DNA from: Ruminococcus sp.
Lineage (GTDB): Bacteria > Bacillota > Clostridia > Oscillospirales > Acutalibacteraceae
Length of the DNA: 42,780 nucleotides
Assembly: GCA_022510945.1 (NCBI GenBank)
Contig: JAFLSK010000013.1
Coordinates: forward strand, 1-42,780
Reading direction: 5' to 3'
Below are positions 1-7,756 of this stretch, one piece after another (positions within the stretch are counted from its first letter, which is position 1; each line of letters begins with the position of its first letter). The notes under the pieces were generated by a model. That model worked only from the letters and a program-made list of their open reading frames with translations. It was not told the DNA's origin and did not search any database. A program made the position numbers and the translations under genes.

Positions 1-4
1 CGCG

Positions 5-158
5 AGCTAAATGTGGCTTCGCCACGCTAAATTCCTATCGGAGCTAAATTTGCTTCGCAAGCTATATGGCGAATTTAATTTAGTTTTGCGATTTATCGCA
101 AAATTTAGCTATTTTATGAAATAAAATTATTTAGCTGCCGCAAAGCGGCAATTTAGCT
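5..158. repeat. Array of mini-palindromes separated by AGCTAAAT / ATTTAGCT 8-mers
   Basis: The 8-mer AGCTAAAT (or a one-base variant) occurs at 5-12, 25-32, 42-49 and 60-67. Its inverse ATTTAGCT occurs at 103-110, 129-136 and 151-158. Between the copies lie unrelated short perfect palindromes: GTGGC-ttc-GCCAC (13-25), TCC-tatc-GGA (33-42), TTGC-ttc-GCAA (50-60), TTTTGCGAT/ATCGCAAAA (84-103), ATTTTAT-gaa-ATAAAAT (111-127) and GCCGC-aaa-GCGGC (137-149). The spacers differ in sequence, but nearly all are self-complementary, and most have 3-base loops. The array lies at the window edge and may continue to the left. No coding function is apparent. Confidence 0.8.
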
Positions 159-180
159 ATAAAACTAATAATCAAAATAA

Positions 181-225
181 GGGGTATTACATTATGCATT
201 AGCAAAGTGTAATATCCCTATTTTT
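181..225. terminator. Bidirectional terminator downstream of mecA
   Basis: An 11-bp stem pairs 181-191 with 208-218 (one G-T pair) around a 16-base loop. TTTTT follows on the plus side (221-225), and CTTATTTTGATT follows on the minus strand. It sits about 30 bases past the mecA stop. Confidence 0.75.
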
Positions 226-249
226 GATTTCTGCATTTAATTCATATTT

Positions 250-807
250 TCAAAAGTGTGCTCCGATTGTTTTAACCGCACATTCGCGCGCGATTTCTCT
301 GCCGTTTTCCTCTATCCTCGCCGCGGCGACCCTGCTGCAAACGTAGCAGTCACCGAATTCCTCAAGCATCGCGAGCGTATAGAGCGACACGGGCTTGCTG
401 TCGACCACGAGGTAATACTTGTTGTCGAGAAAGTACGCGCTGTTTTTAGGCAGGCTTGTTATGCTTTTTACCGCGACGCTCGCGTCAATCAGCGCGTCAA
501 CGTCGGAAAACACACAGCACAGTTTTTTATCGCTGCGCTTTACGCGGTATATGCGGCGTTTCTGCTTAGGCGAGAGCGTAAGCAGAATAAGGCAGCCGCT
601 CTTGTGCGGCAATGCCTCGACAAGCATTTTTTTGTTGTCGATGCTCATTCCCGTTTTGCTGCACGCGAGCGTGAGCAATCGGCTGAGTATCCTCCTTGAG
701 TGCGGGTCGGAGAAGCTCAGAGTGCTGTATTCGAGTGAAAAATCCTTCATATCGTCGCTCCCGAGTACAATAAGGACTTTGCTCGGGTCAATCTGTTCTA
801 TAGTCAT
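250..807 (-). CDS. mecA: Adaptor protein MecA family
   Basis: The product is 185 residues when started at the ATG at 805-807, which has AGGTGAT a few bases upstream. A longer upstream extension lacks a ribosome binding site and was not used. The N-terminus MTIEQIDPSKVLIVLGSDDM, the following L-x-F-x-x-P-H-S-R-R stretch and the C-terminal EEFGDCY region match the MecA family. In Bacillus MecA delivers substrates such as ComK to ClpC/ClpP and acts in the cytoplasm; this organism's substrates are unknown. It is somewhat shorter than Bacillus MecA (about 218 residues), mainly in the acidic linker. It is a single gene, divergent from the glycosidase, with its own promoter. Confidence 0.85.
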   Translation of the reverse strand: MTIEQIDPSKVLIVLGSDDMKDFSLEYSTLSFSDPHSRRILSRLLTLACSKTGMSIDNKKMLVEALPHKSGCLILLTLSPKQKRRIYRVKRSDKKLCCVFSDVDALIDASVAVKSITSLPKNSAYFLDNKYYLVVDSKPVSLYTLAMLEEFGDCYVCSRVAAARIEENGREIARECAVKTIGAHF

Positions 808-823
808 ACAATCACCTGATAAC

Positions 824-852
824 ATAATATGTGAGAACGAGCAGGTTTGCAA
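824..852 (-). promoter_or_regulatory. SigA-type promoter of mecA
   Basis: On the minus strand TTGCAA (847-852) and TATTAT (824-829) are separated by 17 bases, just upstream of the mecA ribosome binding site. Confidence 0.6.
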
Positions 853-900
853 GTGATTATTATTGGATGTAAATATATGACATTTTTTTACCAATATTTG

Positions 901-930
901 TTGCATAATACATTCGCAGTGTGTTAGAAT
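901..930 (+). promoter_or_regulatory. Candidate promoter of the GH13 gene
   Basis: TTGCAT (901-906) and TAGAAT (925-930) are separated by 18 bases, about 30 bases before the start codon. The match is moderate. Confidence 0.45.
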
Positions 931-960
931 TAACAAAAGACTTACCTTGGGAGTGGTACT

Positions 961-2496
961 ATGCCAAAATGGTTAAAGGACGCTATTTTTTACGAGATTT
1001 ATCCGCAGAGCTTTTACGACAGCAACGGCGACGGAATAGGCGATATTCAGGGAATTATCCAAAAGCTCGACTATGTAAAGCAGCTTGGCTGTAACGCAAT
1101 CTGGCTCAACCCTGTGTTCGACTCGCCGTTCAAGGACGCGGGCTACGACGTGCGCAACTACAAGAAGGTTGCGCCGCGCTACGGAACTAACGAGGACTTA
1201 ATCGAGCTAATCAATACAGCGCACAAGAAGAAAATTCGTATTATACTCGACCTTGTGCCCGGTCACACGAGCGATACTCACCCGTGGTTCAAACATTCGA
1301 GTAAAGCGGAGGAGAATAAATTCACCAACCGTTACATATTCACAAAGTCCGTGTGGGACGCTCCGCCAGAGTATCGTATGATGTGCGGTCTGTGCGAGCG
1401 TGACGGAAACTATATGGTCAACTATTTCTCAAGTCAGCCCGCGCTCAACTACGGCTTCGCAGAGATTACTCACCCCGAGTGGCAGCTGCCGATGGATCAC
1501 CCCGACTGCCGCAAGACAGTTTCGGTGCTTAAAAAGATGATGCGCTTCTGGCTCGACCGGGGTGTGGACGGATTCCGCGTTGATATGGCGGATTCTCTCG
1601 TTAAGAATGACGACACAAAGCTGCCCACCGCGACGATTTGGGCAGAGGTACGCAGGATGATAGATAAAAAATATCCCGACGCGGCGCTTATTGCCGAGTG
1701 GTGCAACCCGCCTGTCGCAATCAATAAGGGCGGTTTCCACTCCGACTTCTACCTCGACCATATCGGCAACGGCTACAACGTGCTTTTCCGTGCGGGAAAT
1801 TGGGGCGACAAGGCGTTCTTCAACAAGAACGGTCAGGGCAACATCCGCGCGTTTACCGACGAGTATGTGCCAAACTATCTCAAGACGAAGGATAAGGGCT
1901 ACATCAGCTTTATCACCTGTAACCACGATACACCGCGTATGACCGCCTACCTCGACGAGGAGGCGATAAAGATAGGATACGCGACGATTTTCACTATGCC
2001 GGGCGTTCCGTTCCTCTACTACGGCGACGAAATCGGTATGCGCTACCTCAAAGGTCTCACGAGCGTCGAGGGCGGCTACAGCCGCACGGGCTCGCGCTCG
2101 CCAATGCAGTGGGGCAAGGGCAAGAACTTCGGCTTCTCAGAGAGCGACACGACCTATATCCCCGTCGACCCCGACGAGAACGCTCCGACCGTCGAGAACC
2201 AGCGCCGCAAAAAGAACAGCATCTATAAGGTCGTTAAGGACGTTATCAAGCTTAGAAAGAAGTACCCCGAGCTCGGCGCGGACGGCGACTTCGAGGTGCT
2301 TTACGCGGAGGAGAACTCATTCCCGTTCGTATACAAGCGCGGCAAGTTCGTGATTTTCGTAAACCCGCTCGACCGACTCGTTGACGTAAAATTCGAGCAC
2401 GAGGTAAAGCAGGAAATCTACCGAATCGGCGAATTTGTACAGTCGTGGGAGAAAATGACCCTCAGCCCGCAAAGCTTTGTAATTGTCGAAATTTAA
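961..2496 (+). CDS. GH13 family alpha-glucosidase / alpha-amylase, cytoplasmic
   Basis: The 511-residue protein has a complete GH13 (beta/alpha)8 barrel. Conserved region I is DLVPGHTS (about 97-104). Region II is GFRVDMAD with the nucleophile D208. Region III is LIAEW with the acid/base E246. Region IV is CNHDTPR with D323. The N-terminal FYEIYPQSFYDSNGDGIGD is typical of oligo-1,6-glucosidase or trehalose-synthase-like members. There is no signal peptide, so it probably hydrolyses or rearranges imported alpha-glucan oligosaccharides in the cytoplasm. The exact specificity cannot be told from motifs. A GGGAGTGG ribosome binding site precedes the ATG. No sugar transporter or regulator is adjacent, so it looks monocistronic. 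Confidence 0.88.
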   Translation: MPKWLKDAIFYEIYPQSFYDSNGDGIGDIQGIIQKLDYVKQLGCNAIWLNPVFDSPFKDAGYDVRNYKKVAPRYGTNEDLIELINTAHKKKIRIILDLVPGHTSDTHPWFKHSSKAEENKFTNRYIFTKSVWDAPPEYRMMCGLCERDGNYMVNYFSSQPALNYGFAEITHPEWQLPMDHPDCRKTVSVLKKMMRFWLDRGVDGFRVDMADSLVKNDDTKLPTATIWAEVRRMIDKKYPDAALIAEWCNPPVAINKGGFHSDFYLDHIGNGYNVLFRAGNWGDKAFFNKNGQGNIRAFTDEYVPNYLKTKDKGYISFITCNHDTPRMTAYLDEEAIKIGYATIFTMPGVPFLYYGDEIGMRYLKGLTSVEGGYSRTGSRSPMQWGKGKNFGFSESDTTYIPVDPDENAPTVENQRRKKNSIYKVVKDVIKLRKKYPELGADGDFEVLYAEENSFPFVYKRGKFVIFVNPLDRLVDVKFEHEVKQEIYRIGEFVQSWEKMTLSPQSFVIVEI

Positions 2497-2510
2497 TCAT
2501 AATTCAATAC

Positions 2511-2538
2511 AAAGGCGCTCTACGGAGTGCCTTTTTCT
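2511..2538 (+). terminator. Terminator after the GH13 gene
   Basis: AAAGGCGCTC, loop tacg, GAGTGCCTTT, then a T-rich tract. One G-T pair lies in the stem. Confidence 0.8.
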
Positions 2539-2581
2539 TTTCGCGTACGGTTGAACAAACTTCCCATAAATGATAAAATAT

Positions 2582-2640
2582 ATCTTAAACAAATCTTAAT
2601 AATTCCGATACTTTTTTCTTAATCACCGAACTGATAAGAT
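2582..2640 (+). promoter_or_regulatory. Direct repeats upstream of the two-component system, candidate autoregulatory site
   Basis: ATCTTAA occurs at 2582-2588 and 2593-2599, an 11-base period. TTCTTAA follows at 2616-2622, about two helical turns further. Direct repeats one turn apart are the usual binding pattern of OmpR/PhoB-type response regulators. TAAGAT at 2635-2640 is a possible -10. Regulator identity is inferred. Confidence 0.4.
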
Positions 2641-2661
2641 AGTAGTCAAGGAGGGCGAAAT

Positions 2662-3360
2662 ATGTACAACATACTAATCTGTGACGACGAGCAGGACATC
2701 GTAAATGCTCTGAAAATCTATCTTTCCAACCCGAGCTACACGCTTTTCGAGGCGCACAACGGGAATGAGGCGCTTGAGGTAATCGCGAGCGAGGAGATTC
2801 ACCTTGTGCTTATGGATATAATGATGCCTCAGCTTGACGGAATTTCCGCTATGGTAAAGCTGAGGGAGACGAGCAACGTGCCCGTGATTCTCCTTACCGC
2901 GAAGAGCGAGGACACCGACAAAATCCTCGGGCTGAACGTGGGTGCGGACGACTATATCACCAAGCCGTTCAATCCCGTCGAGGTTGCCGCGCGTGTGCGC
3001 TCGCAGCTGAGGCGGTATATGCAACTCGGCGGTTCGGTTTTGCAGGAGGACAGCTATATCGTAGGCGGAATTGAGCTAAACGACCGCACAAAAACCGTCA
3101 CCCTTGACGGAGACGAGGTTAACCTCACGCCGAAGGAGTACGATATTCTCAAGCTTCTTATCTCCAACGCGGGAAGGGTTTACTCGCCGAAGGAGATTTA
3201 CGCCGAGGTGTGGAAGGAAAGCCCGTTCGGCAGCGAGAACACAGTAGCCGTACATATACGCCATCTCCGCGAAAAAATCGAGATTAACCCCGCCGAGCCG
3301 CGCTACCTCAAGGTAGTGTTCGGCAAGGGCTACAAAATCGAGAAAGGACACGGAATATGA
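2662..3360 (+). CDS. OmpR/PhoB-family response regulator
   Basis: The 232-residue protein has a receiver domain (1-115) with acidic residues D8/D9, phospho-acceptor D52 in LMDIMMP, T79 and K101, followed by a winged-helix DNA-binding domain (about 130-230; LTPKEYDILKLL and VAVHIRHLREKI). It is a cytoplasmic transcription factor activated by phosphorylation. A GGAGGG ribosome binding site precedes the start. Its stop overlaps the kinase start in ATGA, so the pair is translationally coupled. The nearest relatives by motif are VanR-like regulators. The target genes are not evident, although direct repeats upstream suggest autoregulation. Confidence 0.92.
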   Translation: MYNILICDDEQDIVNALKIYLSNPSYTLFEAHNGNEALEVIASEEIHLVLMDIMMPQLDGISAMVKLRETSNVPVILLTAKSEDTDKILGLNVGADDYITKPFNPVEVAARVRSQLRRYMQLGGSVLQEDSYIVGGIELNDRTKTVTLDGDEVNLTPKEYDILKLLISNAGRVYSPKEIYAEVWKESPFGSENTVAVHIRHLREKIEINPAEPRYLKVVFGKGYKIEKGHGI

Positions 3361-5276
3361 AATTAAAAAGAAAATCAGGCGCAGAGAAACCACGTCTGAT
3401 ACAGAGCACCGCCGTAAAGGTCACGGCGTTTATCCTCACTATACTGATGACCGTGGTCTGTATGGCGAGCATAATTATCGCGGTATGTATGGCTCAGACT
3501 GAAATGTATACTAAGCCCATGGACGAGTTTCTGAACGAACACGCTGAGGGAATAGTTTACGAAGATGCGGGAGAAATTCTCCAAAATGTGATGGGTGATT
3601 GGAGATTTTACGATATAGATGAATATTGCAATAAGAGAAATATTGCCAAAGTAGTAATCAGCAGCGAGGAAACGTCCCGCAAAATCTGGTCGTGGGAGCG
3701 TGACGGCGAGTACAAAACGGTTAACAAGTGTCATAGATATTACCGCTGGAGTTACAAATTAAACCAATCTATTGATACTCGAACATATCCGTTTTTTACT
3801 AATGGAAATAAGGACACGGAAGATGTTAAGGTTACTATCTGCTATATCAATCCGCCTATCATAAACGACAACTACAAGCAGCTGTACAACATTATCTATT
3901 TGGGATACTCTATGCGCTACGCGATTTATGCTGTCATCTTCCTGTCGTTCTTCCTCGTGGTTGCGGCATTTGTGTTCCTTATGTGCGCCGCGGGTCACCA
4001 CAAGGGCAAGGAAGAGGTCGAGAAAGGCTGGGGCACAGGCTTTCCGCTCGATTTGCTTACGGCAATTGTTTTTGTACCGGTAGTTGTATTTTTATGGCCA
4101 TATATGATTTATGCGCCTGATTTTTCGAGCCTGCTCCTACTTTTCGTGGTGTTTTGTGCGTGGGAAATTTCGCTTGTTGCGTTCTGTATGTCGTTTGCCC
4201 TGCGCGTAAAGCTCGGCAAGTGGTGGCGCAATACGGTAATCTATAAGCTGATTCACGGTATAGTGCGGCTTGTCAGGAGCATTCCGCTCGTGTGGAGAAC
4301 AGCGCTGGTTATCTCGGGGGTGTTCCTCGTTGAGTTGATACTTATGGTCGCGAATCGGAACGCGCAATTTGAAGAAATGCTCGGTGTGTGGTTTGTAACT
4401 AAGATGTTGCTGTTCGCCGCAGTTATCTTCATCGCTGTTCAGCTGAGAGAGCTCAAACAGGGCGGAGAGGCTATAGCAAACGGCGACGCCGATTATAAAA
4501 TCGACAATTCGAAAATGCTGCTCCCCGACTTCAAAGCGCACGCCGAAAACCTGAACAATATCTCACGCAGCGTGAACATTGCGGTCGGTGAGAAGATGAA
4601 GAGCGAGCGTATGAAAACCGAGCTTATTACAAACGTTTCTCACGACATCAAAACTCCGTTAACCTCAATCATCAACTATGCCGATTTAATCGGAAAAGAG
4701 GAGTGCGAGAACGAAAAAATCATCGAATACTCCGAGGTGCTCCTGCGCCAGTCCGAGCGGCTGAAAAGGCTTATCGAGGACTTGGTCGAGGCGTCGAAGG
4801 CGTCCACGGGCAACTTGGATGTTGTACTCACCCCGATTGACGCGAACATACTGCTCACTCAGGCTGTCGGCGAGTATGAGGAGAAAATCAAAGCCGCCGA
4901 CCTCGAAATCATAACGAACGAGCCAGCGGAGCCGATTTCGATAAACGCCGACGGAAGGCGTCTGTGGCGAGTGTTCGACAATCTGCTGAACAATATCTGT
5001 AAGTACGCCCAGTGCGGCACTCGCGTCTATCTTTCGCTCGAGCGCGACGGCTCTGACGCGGTGATAACGTTCAAAAACACCTCGCGCGCTCCGCTGAACA
5101 TCAGCGCCGACGAGCTTATGGAGCGTTTCGTGCGCGGCGACGAATCGCGTAGCACCGAGGGCAACGGACTCGGACTCTCAATCGCAAAGAGCCTGACCGA
5201 ACTGCAAAACGGTACGCTCAGTATTTCTATTGACGGCGACCTGTTCAAGGTAGTTGTGCGGTTCCCGCTTGTGTGA
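3357..5276 (+). CDS. Multi-pass membrane sensor histidine kinase
   Basis: The 639-residue kinase is the partner of the preceding regulator. A helix at 20-46 is followed by an extracytoplasmic stretch (about 47-180, with clustered aromatic residues). Further helices lie near 187-212, 231-252, 257-282, 313-331 and 345-362. The catalytic half shows the H-box NVSHDIKTPLTSI with H429, the N-box DNLLNNICKYA (541-551) and the G-box EGNGLGLSIAK (601-611). Six predicted helices plus a roughly 130-residue outer domain are more than in a standard two-helix VanS-type kinase. The ligand is unknown. A strong terminator follows. Confidence 0.9.
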   Translation: MKLKRKSGAEKPRLIQSTAVKVTAFILTILMTVVCMASIIIAVCMAQTEMYTKPMDEFLNEHAEGIVYEDAGEILQNVMGDWRFYDIDEYCNKRNIAKVVISSEETSRKIWSWERDGEYKTVNKCHRYYRWSYKLNQSIDTRTYPFFTNGNKDTEDVKVTICYINPPIINDNYKQLYNIIYLGYSMRYAIYAVIFLSFFLVVAAFVFLMCAAGHHKGKEEVEKGWGTGFPLDLLTAIVFVPVVVFLWPYMIYAPDFSSLLLLFVVFCAWEISLVAFCMSFALRVKLGKWWRNTVIYKLIHGIVRLVRSIPLVWRTALVISGVFLVELILMVANRNAQFEEMLGVWFVTKMLLFAAVIFIAVQLRELKQGGEAIANGDADYKIDNSKMLLPDFKAHAENLNNISRSVNIAVGEKMKSERMKTELITNVSHDIKTPLTSIINYADLIGKEECENEKIIEYSEVLLRQSERLKRLIEDLVEASKASTGNLDVVLTPIDANILLTQAVGEYEEKIKAADLEIITNEPAEPISINADGRRLWRVFDNLLNNICKYAQCGTRVYLSLERDGSDAVITFKNTSRAPLNISADELMERFVRGDESRSTEGNGLGLSIAKSLTELQNGTLSISIDGDLFKVVVRFPLV

Positions 5277-5292
5277 TTTATATATAGAAAAA

Positions 5293-5340
5293 GGACAGAT
5301 AGATTGCTTTAACAGCAATCTATCTGTCCGATTTTGTTTT
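5293..5340. terminator. Bidirectional terminator between kinase and trpS
   Basis: A perfect 16-bp stem (5293-5308 with 5314-5329) surrounds a 5-base loop. ATTTTGTTTTG follows on the plus side and CTTTTTCTATATA on the minus side. It serves both convergent genes. Confidence 0.92.
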
Positions 5341-5345
5341 GTTAA

Positions 5346-6344
5346 TTATAAAATGTATCCGATTTTCTTCATAGCTTTGCTCAGTGTGCGCTGAGAAATC
5401 TTGAATGCGATTTCGTCGGCTTTTCTGTAGCATTGCTCGAGGTATGCTTTGTCAGCAATAAGCTTTTCGTATTCTGCGCGAACGGGTCTGAGCGTTTCGA
5501 CAACAGCTTCGCCGACAGCAACCTTGAAGTCGCCGTAGCCCTTGCCGTCAAATTCCTTTTCAATCTGCTCGTGAGTAAGCCCCGTAACTGCACCGTAGAT
5601 GTCCATAAGGTTGTTGATTCCGTCCTTGCCCTCGGCGTAACGAACGCACGCCTCGCTGTCGGTCACAGCGCGCTTGAACTTTTTCATAATCACCTCGGGT
5701 GCATCGAGCAACTGAACACAGCCGTTGACGTTCTCGTCGGACTTGCTCATCTTTCTCGTCGGATCCTGAAGGCTCATAACGCGCGCGCCTGCCTTCGGAA
5801 TGTACGCCTCGGGTACTTTGAACACGTTGCCGTAAAGACCGTTGAAGCGGTTAGCGATGTCGCGTGTGAGTTCGAGATGCTGCATCTGGTCTGCGCCAAC
5901 AGGAACGCAATCAGCCTGATAAAGCAGAATATCCGCCGCCATAAGCGCGGGGTAGGTGAACAGACCCGCGTTGATGTTGTCGGCATGCTTTGCGCTCTTG
6001 TCCTTGAACTGCGTCATTCTCGACAGTTCGCCGAACTGAGTGTAGCAATTGAGTAACCACGCAAGCTGAGCGTGAGTCGGAACGTGGCTCTGAATGAAGA
6101 ACAGCGTTTTCTCGACGTCGATTCCGCACGCGATGATTGACGCGTAGGCCTCAAGGATATTCTTGCGCATCTTCGCGGGCTCCTGCCTTACCGTAATTGT
6201 GTGCAGGTCAGCGAGTGCAAAAATGCAGTTGAATTCGTCCTGCATATTTACCCAGTTTTTAAGCGCTCCGAGATAGTTGCCGAGCGTTATTGTGCCGCTC
6301 GGCTGAATTAAGCTGAGCGCGACTTTTTTCTTTTCGTTTTCCAT
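5346..6344 (-). CDS. trpS: Tryptophanyl-tRNA synthetase
   Basis: The 332-residue class I aminoacyl-tRNA synthetase charges tRNA-Trp in the cytoplasm. The signature PSGTITLGNYLGA (15-27) carries the HIGH-equivalent element, and KMSKS is intact at 198-202. The length is normal for bacterial TrpRS. AGAGAGGT lies upstream of the ATG. The gene starts only 22 bases after the upstream aminotransferase stop, so the two are probably co-transcribed. No T-box leader fits in that gap or upstream of the first gene. Confidence 0.97.
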   Translation of the reverse strand: MENEKKKVALSLIQPSGTITLGNYLGALKNWVNMQDEFNCIFALADLHTITVRQEPAKMRKNILEAYASIIACGIDVEKTLFFIQSHVPTHAQLAWLLNCYTQFGELSRMTQFKDKSAKHADNINAGLFTYPALMAADILLYQADCVPVGADQMQHLELTRDIANRFNGLYGNVFKVPEAYIPKAGARVMSLQDPTRKMSKSDENVNGCVQLLDAPEVIMKKFKRAVTDSEACVRYAEGKDGINNLMDIYGAVTGLTHEQIEKEFDGKGYGDFKVAVGEAVVETLRPVRAEYEKLIADKAYLEQCYRKADEIAFKISQRTLSKAMKKIGYIL

Positions 6345-6366
6345 ATGTTTACCTCTCTAAATGAGT

Positions 6367-7551
6367 TTAATAGCTTTTAATAAGGTCTCCGAGCGCCTTG
6401 ATACCCTTTTCGAGTTGCTCGTCGGTAGGCGTGGAGAAGTTGATTCTGAAACCGTCGGAGCTTTCGTTCTCGTCGGTGAGGAACGCGTTGCCCGGAACTA
6501 CGCACACCTTGTTGTCAATCGCTTTGCGTACAAACTCGGGCATATCCACGCCCTCGGGCAACGTGCACCATATGAACAGACCGCCGTCGATTTTGTTGTA
6601 GGTGATTTCGGGAGCGCAGTACTTGTCGAGTAAGTCCATTGCAAACTGAGCCTTTTTTCGGTAGATTGTGCGCAGTCTCTCGAGGTGAGCCTCGAAGTCG
6701 TACTTTGTGAGATATTCATAGCACAGCATCTGCGACCATATATTAGTATGCACGTCGCTGCCCTGCTTGCACACAGTCATTTTCTGAATAATAGGCGCAG
6801 GCGCGATAACGTAGGCTACGCGGATACCCGGCGAGATAACCTTGCTGAAGCTGCCGGCGTAGATAACCCTGCCGTCCGTGTCGAGCGTTTTGATTGCGGG
6901 GAGAAATTCGCCGCTGTAGCGCAAATCGCCGTAGGGGTTGTCCTCGAGGATAAGCACGTCGTATTTCTTAGCGAGCTCATATACCTTCTTTCGCTTTTCA
7001 AGCGACATAGTCACACCCGATGGGTTCTGGAAGTTCGGGATTGTGTAAATGAATTTCGTGTTGGGATTCTCTTTGAGGGCTTTTTCGAGCAGCTCGGTGT
7101 TCATACCGTCGCTTTCCACGGGAACGCCCACGAGCTTTGCGTTATACGCTCTGAAGGAGTTGAGCGAGCCGATGAAGCTCGGCGCTTCGGTGATGATTAC
7201 CTCGCCCTCGTTTACGAGTGATTTGGTCGCGAAATCCATAATCTGCTGCGCGCCTGTTGTAATAAGGATATCGTCGCTGTCGCTGCCTATATCGTACTTC
7301 GACTTCATATATTCCTTTATATGCGCTCTGAGCGGTGCGTATCCCTCGGTCACGCTGTACTGTAAAAGAGCGATAGGATTCTCCTTAAAAAGCCTTGCGG
7401 AAATTTCCTCGAGCTCCTTTATCGGGAAAGCATCGGGAGACGGATTACCTGCCGAAAGCGACACCACGGTCGGGTCTGCGGCGTATTTAAAAATCTCTCG
7501 GATTGCGCTGGGTTTTAAGTTGTTTGTGCGGTCGGAAAATTTATATTCCAT
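6367..7551 (-). CDS. PLP-dependent aminotransferase, class I/II (2-aminoadipate / MocR-like type)
   Basis: The product is 394 residues from the ATG at 7549-7551, which has AAAAAGGA nine bases upstream. An upstream in-frame TTG lies too close to that site. Fold-type I features are present: NFQNPSG (173-179), EDNPYG (203-208), the PLP lysine K237 in AGSFSKVISPGIR, and the substrate-carboxylate arginine in GFRINFS near the C-terminus. It resembles LysN/2-aminoadipate and aromatic aminotransferases. Linkage to trpS hints at aromatic amino acid metabolism, but the substrate is not fixed by sequence. Confidence 0.88.
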   Translation of the reverse strand: MEYKFSDRTNNLKPSAIREIFKYAADPTVVSLSAGNPSPDAFPIKELEEISARLFKENPIALLQYSVTEGYAPLRAHIKEYMKSKYDIGSDSDDILITTGAQQIMDFATKSLVNEGEVIITEAPSFIGSLNSFRAYNAKLVGVPVESDGMNTELLEKALKENPNTKFIYTIPNFQNPSGVTMSLEKRKKVYELAKKYDVLILEDNPYGDLRYSGEFLPAIKTLDTDGRVIYAGSFSKVISPGIRVAYVIAPAPIIQKMTVCKQGSDVHTNIWSQMLCYEYLTKYDFEAHLERLRTIYRKKAQFAMDLLDKYCAPEITYNKIDGGLFIWCTLPEGVDMPEFVRKAIDNKVCVVPGNAFLTDENESSDGFRINFSTPTDEQLEKGIKALGDLIKSY

Positions 7552-7589
7552 TTCTTTCAATCCTTTTTAAAATTATATATTTACATATT

Positions 7590-7618
7590 AGTTTACCATA
7601 TATTGGACTTTGTTTCAA
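7590..7618 (-). promoter_or_regulatory. Promoter of the aminotransferase-trpS operon
   Basis: On the minus strand TTGAAA (7613-7618), a 17-base spacer and TAAACT (7590-7595). It predicts a leader of roughly 30 bases. Confidence 0.55.
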
Positions 7619-7673
7619 GTATCATAAAAATTTTCACTTAATCGCAAAAAATAGTAAAAAAAGTAAAAAAACA

Positions 7674-7702
7674 TTGTAATGTGGGTGGCTTTGGTGTATA
7701 AT
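7674..7702 (+). promoter_or_regulatory. SigA promoter of the DHHW/NUDIX pair
   Basis: TTGTAA (7674-7679), a 17-base spacer, and a perfect TATAAT (7697-7702). It overlaps an upstream in-frame ATG, which is therefore not the start used. Confidence 0.75.
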
Positions 7703-7756
7703 AAATTATCTATAATTGCGTATGTTGCGGATAAGGCTGACAGAGGAGGTGTTTCT

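Noticed and set aside
1..160. CRISPR array
   Set aside because: The conserved unit is only 8 bases, changes orientation within the array, and the intervening sequences are short palindromes rather than 30-base spacers.
7552..7600. T-box leader for the trpS operon
   Set aside because: The predicted leader is about 30 bases, with no room for specifier and antiterminator elements.
7679..7756. Upstream ATG extension of the DHHW protein
   Set aside because: It overlaps the promoter spacer and -10; the GTG at 7757 has a strong ribosome binding site.
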